The notes below the pieces were generated by a model. The model searched no databases and was not told where the DNA came from. It saw only the letters and a list, made by a program, of their open reading frames with translations. Made by a program: the position numbers and the translations under genes. From positions 620,001 to 684,000 of the forward strand of contig CAVUPF010000001.1 in assembly GCA_963743285.1 (NCBI GenBank): a stretch of 64,000 nt of DNA, written 5' to 3'. The DNA comes from CAVUPF01 sp963743285. GTDB taxonomy: Bacteria > Actinomycetota > Thermoleophilia > Solirubrobacterales > 70-9. Of the stretch, positions 58,188 to 64,000 are shown one piece after another. The first letter of the stretch is position 1; each line of letters begins with the position of its first letter.

Positions 58188-58661
58188 GTGTCCGTACACG
58201 TCCTCGAGCGCAGTCAACGGGTCGAGGTATCGGTCGAGCAGGTATTCGACTTCTATGTGGACGCCCGCAACCTGGAGCCGATGACCCCGCCCTGGCTCCA
58301 CTTCGAAGTGATTACGCCGGCCGATGTAGCGATGCGGCCGGGCACTCTGCTGGACTACAAGCTGAAGCTGCACGGAGTGCCGGTGCGCTGGCAGACCCGG
58401 ATCGAGATCTGGGAACCGCCGGTGCGCTTTGTCGACACTCAGGCAAAGGGTCCCTTCTCGCTCTGGGAGCACACCCATCTATTCGAGCAGGATGGGGACA
58501 CCGACACCGCCACCGTCATTCATGATCGTGTCCGCTACGCGATCCCGCTGGGGCCGCTCGGCGGGCTCGCGCGCCGACTTTTCGTCCGCCGCGATCTCGA
58601 GCGAATCTTCGACTACCGTGGCGAGGCCGTCTCCAAGCGTCTTGGAGACTCCACCCACTGA
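58188..58661 (+). CDS. SRPBCC-family protein
   Basis: Protein of 157 residues: VSVHVLERSQRVEVSVEQVF, DFYVDARNLEPMTPPWLHFE, GTLLDYKLKLHGVPVRWQTR, IEIWEPPVRFVDTQAKGPFS and LWEHTHLFEQDGD. This is a typical START-like cavity protein (ligand binding or cyclase-like). In actinobacteria it often neighbours an SDR gene, as here on the opposite strand. Start GTG 58188. Confidence 0.85.
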   Translation: MSVHVLERSQRVEVSVEQVFDFYVDARNLEPMTPPWLHFEVITPADVAMRPGTLLDYKLKLHGVPVRWQTRIEIWEPPVRFVDTQAKGPFSLWEHTHLFEQDGDTDTATVIHDRVRYAIPLGPLGGLARRLFVRRDLERIFDYRGEAVSKRLGDSTH

Positions 58662-59008
58662 GCTTCGAACTGCAGTCATTTACATCATCTGAGCTTGCCG
58701 ATCCGCAGATGCGGACTTTCGCCAGTGACGGTACTTTCTGTGAAGGTCGGCAAGACGTCACCATGTGCGCTTGCCGACCAGGGGAAAATTGTGGGCGGGG
58801 TCCGCCGTCAAGCCATGCGGGCTCGCGGCCAAAGGCCGCGCCCTGACGGGTTGACTGCGGCCGGCCTGGGGTCGTCGGCGCGGCCGTGGGTAACGGTGCC
58901 CGGCGCGCCATCTGCCCGGCGCAAGCCTCTCCGCTGTGCGGGTGCCGCAGGAAAAGGTCAGGGAAATACCGGATCAGGTCAGAGCGAGCTCTGTATCGGC
59001 GCGAGCCA
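58662..59008. other. Intergenic stretch with inverted repeat
   Basis: No gene seen. An inverted repeat GGTCGGCAAG-N15-CTTGCCGACC lies at 58745-58779, with another half-site GCTTGCCGAT at about 58692. It could be a bidirectional terminator or the end of a lost element. Confidence 0.45.
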
Positions 59009-59250
59009 TCAGAGGACGACGAGCTCGCGCTCAGGATGCTCTGCCGGCCCGAACTCGAAGCCAAGCACGGCGCGGGCCCCAAAGGCATCACCGAGCTTCT
59101 TGAGAGTCTGGGCGTTGGTCGCGTGCTGGCCGCTCTCGATCCGCGAGATCGCCGAGGCCGTCGTGCCCATCCGGCGGCTAGCTCGGCTTGCGTCAAGCCC
59201 AACCCTCCACGTCGCATGATCACGATTCGGGCCAGCTCCTCATATGGAGC
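59009..59250 (-). pseudogene. HigA-like Xre regulator, frameshifted
   Basis: First frame: MRRGGLGLTQAELAA. After a one-base loss near 59172 the other frame continues MGTTASAISRIESGQHATNA, QTLKKLGDAFGARAVLGFEF and ends ERELVVL. Joined, this is a complete helix-turn-helix domain typical of HigA-type antitoxins. No toxin gene is adjacent, and the exact start is unclear. Confidence 0.65.
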
Positions 59251-59359
59251 GAGGCGCGTTGAACCAGTGCAGTAGCGGATGTCAACCTCAACCCGTACGG
59301 TATCCAGCAGTAACAGGGCGGCGGCAGCCTTAGAGGTAACTGGGCCTTACGCTGCCTTG

Positions 59360-60208
59360 TCAGGGTCGCTCGGCGTGGATCCTGTCGATCAGCACCTGCA
59401 CGTGCCTGAAGGCTTCGTCGAGGTCTTTGGTCGGGAACTCGAGCTCGGCGGCCAACTCGCGATACGTCTCGGGCCAGGTTGGCTCGATAGTCAGTGTGGG
59501 TGGCCAGGAGTGCGTCCTACGTAGCCCAAAGATTTCGATGCAGGCCGCTTTCTCGCGGCTGTAGTCCTCGATCAGTCCTCCCATGAGCTGCAAGTCGATC
59601 AGGTCGTGGACGCGGTCGTTTTCACGGTCGGGGAAGCGCTCGGTGCAAGCGTGGAATCTTCTGTGCGATCTGATACCGCAGCGACAGGCAAGCGACCTCG
59701 GCCGGTCCCGTGAGGCCGAACTCGCTCACGCTCAGCGCCGGCACTGACTCCGGCTCGTGAGCCTGTCCTTCCGGTGGCGAGACCTCGACCCGCAGCGTTG
59801 CCCAACTGCGGCCTTGGTAGGTCAGCTTGACGTCGAAGCGGTGCGCGCCGGTCCCACGGATGCCTCCGGCGGTGTATAGCTCAATGAGAAGCCCGAATAG
59901 GACGTGGCGAAGGCCATGTCGAGGTCGGCGAGGAGCTCGTCGAGGGAGCCGTGAAAGATCGCATCAAGGTCACGCGTCGCTCGCGCCTGGTTTTGGAAGC
60001 GCAGTTCGCACGCGATGCCACCCTTGATCAGGAATCGTCCGGGCGATTCCTCCTCGTGTACACGCTCCAATGCGCCAAGGAACACCATCGCCGAGACGCG
60101 CTGGCGCATCCGCCGTACGCCGAGGCCGCTCGCCTCGGCATAGTTGGAGGCCAGTCGACCGAGCTGCCTCTCAGTCGTTGGTTGGCGCCTCGGCGGCGGC
60201 GTGCTCAT
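59360..60208 (-). pseudogene. AbiEii nucleotidyltransferase toxin, two frameshifts
   Basis: Type IV toxin. The first frame has QRVSAMVFLGALERVHEEES, FLIKGGIACELRFQNQARAT and RDLDAIF, the nucleotidyltransferase GG...RxTxDLD core. A base is missing near 59872; the next frame reads GTGAHRFDVKLTYQGRSWAT. An extra base near 59653 leads to HACTERFPDRENDRVHDLID and LEFPTKDLDEAFRHVQVLID to the stop at 59360. The ATG overlaps the antitoxin stop (ATGA). If the two shifts are read errors, the module is intact. Confidence 0.75.
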
Positions 60209-60783
60209 CGTGTTGGCGCAGTAGCGGGATCGAACCCGACCTCGTGCATGAGCTCGGCGTAGGCGCTGCGATTGACCAAGCCACGTTCTCTGGCTTGCTC
60301 CAATGCTTGGCGCAGCAGGTCACGGCGCAGATGCGCCTCGTGGCATTGACGGATGGCCTTCGCTGGTGTCACGATCGGCAGGCCCTCGTGCCGTGTGATG
60401 TCGAGCGCATCAAGGTCTTCGTGGTGGAAGCGATAGACGGGCGGCGCCTCGCGGCGACGTAGGCGGTAGCGCTTGGGGACGGTGATGTGGATCATTGCCG
60501 GGTTGACGTCGCTGAGCTCGTAGAGATCGAGTGCCGTTTCGTGGCTGAGGACACCCTCAACGCCATATGGCCAGAGGGTTGCCTTGCGGTAGCTATCCAG
60601 TGCATGGGCGGGGAAAGGGTCCAGGCGGTAGAGCCCGAGTCCCTGCCGCTGCAGCGATCCCCTACGCGCCATCTCGGCCAGCCGCTGTGGGCGGATGCCC
60701 ACCCGCCGGGCGTCATCCACGGTCAGGAAGCCGTAGTTATCCTCAGCGATCTCGTACAGCGTCTTGAAGTGACGGCCAGGCAT
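60205..60783 (-). CDS. AbiEi-type antitoxin
   Basis: Product of about 192 residues. MPGRHFKTLYEIAEDNYGFL, VDDARRVGIRPQRLAEMARR with a winged-helix domain, LYRLDPFPAHALDSYRKATL, GVEGVLSHETALDLYELSDV and ITVPKRYRLRRREAPPVYRF, which are typical of AbiEi. It should repress its own operon and counteract the toxin. The ATG at 60783 lies 12 bp from a dyad. Confidence 0.87.
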   Translation of the reverse strand: MPGRHFKTLYEIAEDNYGFLTVDDARRVGIRPQRLAEMARRGSLQRQGLGLYRLDPFPAHALDSYRKATLWPYGVEGVLSHETALDLYELSDVNPAMIHITVPKRYRLRRREAPPVYRFHHEDLDALDITRHEGLPIVTPAKAIRQCHEAHLRRDLLRQALEQARERGLVNRSAYAELMHEVGFDPATAPTR

Positions 60784-60794
60784 GTTGGACAGTC

Positions 60795-60811
60795 TAACGC
60801 ATTTAGCGTTA
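60795..60811. promoter_or_regulatory. Operator dyad of the AbiE module
   Basis: TAACGC-ATTTA-GCGTTA, with a looser outer pair TGGACA/TTGTCCA. AbiEi proteins bind inverted repeats near their promoter, so this is a probable operator. Confidence 0.6.
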
Positions 60812-60918
60812 CTTTGTCCAGAGGAGAAGCGCCTTATTGCGACCATCGACGCGAAGTCGTCGAGGTCGCTGGCGGTGCTGAAAGCGCTTGACAGGCGTTT
60901 GGTTCAATAGCCCCCGCC

Positions 60919-61441
60919 ATGCAGACGACCTCGCGCGGCTTCAGGATCCACTACACCGTCGATGGTGAAGGGCCGCCGCTGATGCTCGTCGCGCAAACGT
61001 TGGGCGCGGCTCAGCACTGGCTCGACGCTGGCTACGTAGCAGCGCTCGCGCCGAGCTGGCGCGTGATCAACGTTGACCCACTTGGGCACGGCAACAGCGA
61101 CACACCGCATGACCCTGATGCCTACGAGGCAGCGGGCGTGACGGAAGACTTGGTCGCGGTCCTCGACGCTGAAGGGGTTGATAGGGCGACGGTCTGGGGG
61201 TACTCACGAGGCGGCTGGTTGACCTGCAGCCTGGCCGCCGCGCACCCCGAGCGCGTCGATCGGATCGTCGTCGGCGGCTATGCGATGCACGCCCACGAGG
61301 AAGAGGTCGCACGGCTCCTAGCACCGCTGGCCGGCATTCTGCGACGGAGCGACTGGGCGAGCCTCTGGCAGGCCCTGGGCGTCAGCGACATCGGCTTCCA
61401 GAAGATGATCGAGGACGCCAACGATCCACTCGCTGGGAACG
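60919..61441 (+). pseudogene. Alpha/beta hydrolase interrupted by IS21
   Basis: MQTTSRGFRIHYTVDGEGPP, LMLVAQTLGAAQHWLDAGYV, WRVINVDPLGHGNSDTPHDP, ATVWGYSRGGWLTCSLAAAH (nucleophile elbow) and VVGGYAMHAHEEEVARLLAP. The fold stops at EDANDPLA; the following codons come from the IS21 end. Catalytic Asp and His would have been in the lost part. Insertion is probably recent, since the remaining part is intact. Confidence 0.8.
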
Positions 61442-61549
61442 GAACTCTCACTTGGCCCCACTCCGGAACCTTGAAATGGCCCCACCCCGTCCGACCCGCC
61501 GCGGACTGTTCGAGTCTCATGAAGCTCGAACGGAAGGCGGCAGACAGGG

Positions 61550-63082
61550 ATGGGATCACGAGTGGAGACGTTCGAGCAGATAAGAAGAGATCGCGACCGT
61601 GAGGGCCTTTCGATCAGGGCCTTGGCAGAGCGCCACGGTGTCCATCGTCGCGCTGTCCGTCAGGCGCTTGCCTCGCCGCTGCCTTCACCGCGCAAGCGCC
61701 CTGAGGGTCGCCCGGCGCCGAAACTCGGCTTATACCGGGAGCTGATCGACGGCTGGCTGATCGCGGACCGAGACGCCCCGCGAAAGCAGCGCCACACCGC
61801 CCACCGCATCTGGGAGCGCCTCGGCGAGGAGCACGGCGCAGAGGTCTCTGAGCGTGCGGTGCGCAAGTGGGTTGCCCACCGCCGCAGAGAGCTGGGCGAG
61901 CCGCCGGCGGCGATGGTGCCCCTAGTGCACGACCCCGGCGTCGAGGCGGAGGTCGACTGGGGCGAGGCGGTCGTGATCCTGCGGGGAGTCCCCACCAAGG
62001 TGTTCGTCTTCCACATGCGCGCCTGTCACTCCGGCGCCGCCTTCGCGATGGCCTTCTCGCGCCAGACCCAGCAGGCATTCCTCGAGGCCCACGCCGGTGC
62101 TTTTGACTGGTTCGGCGGGGTCTTCCAGACGATCCGCTACGACAACCTGAAGGCTGCGGTCACGAAGATCCTCAAGGGCCGCAGACGCCTCGAGTCAGAC
62201 CGCTTCATCGCGCTGCGCTCCCACTACCTGTTCGAGTCCTCCTTCTGCGAGCCCGGCGAGCAGGGCGCCCACGAAAAGGGCGGCGTCGAGGGTGAGGTGG
62301 GCCGCTATCGCCGCCGGCACTTCGTCCCCTTGCCCGAGGTCCAGAGCATCGCTGAGCTGAACGTGCTGATCGCCGCCGGCTGTAATTCAGATTTGAAGCG
62401 CACGATCAGCGGCCGCGCGGTGACCGTCGGTGAGGCCCTCTCGGCGGAGCTGGCGAATCTGCGAGCGGCGCCGGCAGAGCCGTTTGACGCGCGTGAGCAA
62501 TCGACGCCGAGGGTCGACTCCAAGGCGCTCGTCACGGTCCGCCAAAACCGCTACTCGGTTCCGGTCTCACTGGTCGGGCGAAAGGTGCTCGTGAAGATCG
62601 GTGCTAGAGAGATCGAGGTCTTCCACGAGCACCAGCTGATCGCCGTTCACGAGCGCCTGGGGGGCCGCTACGGCGTCTCGGGGAAGCTCGACCACTACCT
62701 CGAGCTGTTGCGGCGAAAGCCGGGGGCGCTGCGCTCCTCGCTGCCCCTTGCCCAGGCGCGTGAGCGGGGCTCATGGCCAGCCTGCTTTGACGAGCTGTGG
62801 ACGGCGATCGAGGCACGCTATGGCGCCTCAGAGGCCGCCCGGCAGATGGTCGACGTGCTGCTGCTCGCCCGCGAGCTCAGACCCGCACGCGTCGAGCTCG
62901 CCGTCCGTGGCGCACTGGCCGCCGGTGCAAGCGACGGGCGTGCGGTCGCCTTGCTTGCCAGGCGCTCTGAGCGCGCCGAGCCGCCCGGCATCGAGCTCTC
63001 GGAGAGGCTCTCGATCATCGGTGGACCCGAGCCGAGCCTCGGTGACTATGACCAGCTGCTCGAAGCCGCGGTGAGCCGATGA
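61550..63082 (+). CDS. istA: IS21 transposase IstA
   Basis: DDE transposase of 510 residues. Helix-turn-helix: LSIRALAERHGVHRRAVRQA. Catalytic core: EAEVDWGEAVVILRGVPTKV (first D), FQTIRYDNLKAAVTKILKGR (second D) and EQGAHEKGGVEGEVGRYRRR (E). A C-terminal beta-rich domain has VTVRQNRYSVPVSLVGRKV. The stop overlaps istB by 4 bp (ATGA). Confidence 0.95.
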   Translation: MGSRVETFEQIRRDRDREGLSIRALAERHGVHRRAVRQALASPLPSPRKRPEGRPAPKLGLYRELIDGWLIADRDAPRKQRHTAHRIWERLGEEHGAEVSERAVRKWVAHRRRELGEPPAAMVPLVHDPGVEAEVDWGEAVVILRGVPTKVFVFHMRACHSGAAFAMAFSRQTQQAFLEAHAGAFDWFGGVFQTIRYDNLKAAVTKILKGRRRLESDRFIALRSHYLFESSFCEPGEQGAHEKGGVEGEVGRYRRRHFVPLPEVQSIAELNVLIAAGCNSDLKRTISGRAVTVGEALSAELANLRAAPAEPFDAREQSTPRVDSKALVTVRQNRYSVPVSLVGRKVLVKIGAREIEVFHEHQLIAVHERLGGRYGVSGKLDHYLELLRRKPGALRSSLPLAQARERGSWPACFDELWTAIEARYGASEAARQMVDVLLLARELRPARVELAVRGALAAGASDGRAVALLARRSERAEPPGIELSERLSIIGGPEPSLGDYDQLLEAAVSR

Positions 63083-63861
63083 GCGCGCCGGCGAAGACCC
63101 AGGCGATCGAGGCGCTGATCGAGGCGCAGGCGATCGAGCTGAAGCTCCCGACCGTCAGACGGCGCTTCAAGGCGCTCGCCGAGGAGGCCCTGCGCGAGCA
63201 GCAGACACCGGTCACGTACCTCGCGGCGCTCCTTGAAGCGGAGATGGCAGAGCGCTCTGAGCGCCGTGAACGTCGACGCCTGCTGGAAGCCCGTTTCCCG
63301 GTGATGAAGCGCCTGGAGGACTTCCGCTTCGCTGATAACCCGAAGGTCTCGCAGGCCGCGATCGCCGCGCTGGCCGAGTGCTCCTGGATCGATGACCGCG
63401 AGTCGGTGATCCTGATCGGTGAATCGGGTACGGGGAAGACGATGCTGGCCACGGCGCTGGCGGTCTGCGCCTGCCAGCAGGGCAGACGGGTGCGTTTCAC
63501 CACCCTCGCCGGGCTCGCCAACGAGCTCCAAGAAGCCGAGAGCCGAAGAGAGCTCGCCCGCGTCGTGGCCCGCTACGCGCGCACCGAGCTTGTGGTGCTC
63601 GACGAGCTCGGCTACCTGGCGCTCCCCAAGGGTGCCGCCGAGCTCGTCTTCCAGGTCATCTCCGAGCGAAACGAGCGAGCCAGCCTGATCGTCACCACCA
63701 ACCTCCCCTTCGGCGAGTGGACCAAAGTGTTCCCCGACCCGCGTCTGGCCAAGGCCGTCGTCGACCGCATCACCCACCGGGCTCACATCATCGAGACCGG
63801 CACCGAGTCATGGCGCTTTCGCCACGGCATCCAACGCAAGGCGAAGGGGGCCGCCCGATGA
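63079..63861 (+). CDS. istB: IS21 helper ATPase IstB
   Basis: AAA+ protein of 260 residues that assists IstA in target choice. N-terminal helical region, then VILIGESGTGKTMLATALAV (Walker A), TELVVLDELGYLALPKGAAE (Walker B), SLIVTTNLPFGEWTKVFPDP (sensor) and VVDRITHRAHIIETGTESWR. Complete. Confidence 0.95.
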   Translation: MSAPAKTQAIEALIEAQAIELKLPTVRRRFKALAEEALREQQTPVTYLAALLEAEMAERSERRERRRLLEARFPVMKRLEDFRFADNPKVSQAAIAALAECSWIDDRESVILIGESGTGKTMLATALAVCACQQGRRVRFTTLAGLANELQEAESRRELARVVARYARTELVVLDELGYLALPKGAAELVFQVISERNERASLIVTTNLPFGEWTKVFPDPRLAKAVVDRITHRAHIIETGTESWRFRHGIQRKAKGAAR

Positions 63862-64000
63862 CGCGCCGGCGAGCTCTGGGCTGCGCTCGCCCTACGGGCT
63901 TCGCTTCGCCCAGAGCTCGCCGAGACTCCACAGCAGGGGTCGATCAGGGATCATCTACGCACACCAACAACCAGCGCGGGGTAGGGCCAGTTCAGAGTTC

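Larger units (their letters stand above)
61442..64000 (+). mobile_element. IS21-family insertion sequence
   Basis: Left end GAACTCTCACTTGGCCCCAC and, on the other strand at the window end, GAACTCTGAACTGGCCCTAC; 16 of 20 bases agree. Extra TGGCCCCAC copies inside the left end are the multiple terminal repeats typical of IS21. It carries istA and istB and lies in the alpha/beta hydrolase gene. The target duplication on the right is outside the window. Confidence 0.85.

Noticed and set aside
1..64000. CRISPR array
   Set aside because: No regularly spaced direct repeats were seen; the repeated blocks present are attachment cores and paralogous genes.

Overview
The window looks like chromosomal DNA of a high-GC actinobacterium, most probably class Thermoleophilia (Solirubrobacterales-like). 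The grounds are GC-rich codon use, frequent GTG/TTG starts, lineage-typical small families (DUF6131, DUF6458, DUF6328, CsbD, a retropepsin/DUF5678 pair) and actinobacterial gene order around uvrC-rapZ and gap-pgk-tpiA. The taxonomy is an inference.

Region 1 (1-25 kb) is mostly housekeeping: a VIT-type metal transporter, a secreted lipoprotein, an ECF sigma/anti-sigma pair, enoyl-CoA hydratase, uvrC, rapZ, an ABC exporter, a glycolytic operon (gap, pgk, tpiA, gpmI, then tgt), a Ser/Thr kinase with a lipoprotein, a phosphoesterase, argS, a MinD/CpsD-like P-loop protein, cytochrome c maturation genes (CcmH and a thioredoxin), an epimerase and a hydrolase.

Region 2 (24-27 kb) holds two toxin-antitoxin modules (Xre/RES and VapBC-like), each with a palindromic operator, plus a retropepsin/DUF5678 pair.

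Region 3 (27.3-57.3 kb) is a mosaic island next to an intact tRNA-Gly(CCC). About 50-54 bp of the tRNA 3' half recurs at 29.1, 55.35 and 57.06 kb, and three fragments of a MobF/TraA-type relaxase lie near these repeats, so several integrative elements seem to have accreted and decayed. The cargo includes a methyltransferase, a SIS sugar isomerase, a GGDEF-EAL c-di-GMP enzyme, two c-di-GMP-I riboswitches, cytochrome oxidase assembly genes (CtaG, SCO1) and an MMPL transporter. It also carries a complete SigB-type stress system: PAS-GAF-PP2C phosphatase, STAS antagonist, RsbW-like kinase and SigB. Nine promoters matching GTTTNN (or GTTCGT)-N13/14-GGGTA(G/A) precede sigB, rsbW and many small membrane or stress genes in the same segment, so regulator and regulon travel together. 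Two AAA ATPases sit at the right edge, one cut off exactly at an attachment repeat.

Region 4 (57-64 kb) has an SDR protein whose 3' end runs into a relaxase fragment, a SRPBCC protein, a frameshifted HigA-like regulator, an AbiE type IV toxin-antitoxin module and an IS21-family element that interrupts an alpha/beta hydrolase and reaches the window end.

Single-base frameshifts are very common, including two in argS, which should be essential. Many lie in short homopolymers, so sequencing or consensus error is a serious possibility and the word pseudogene should be read with that in mind.
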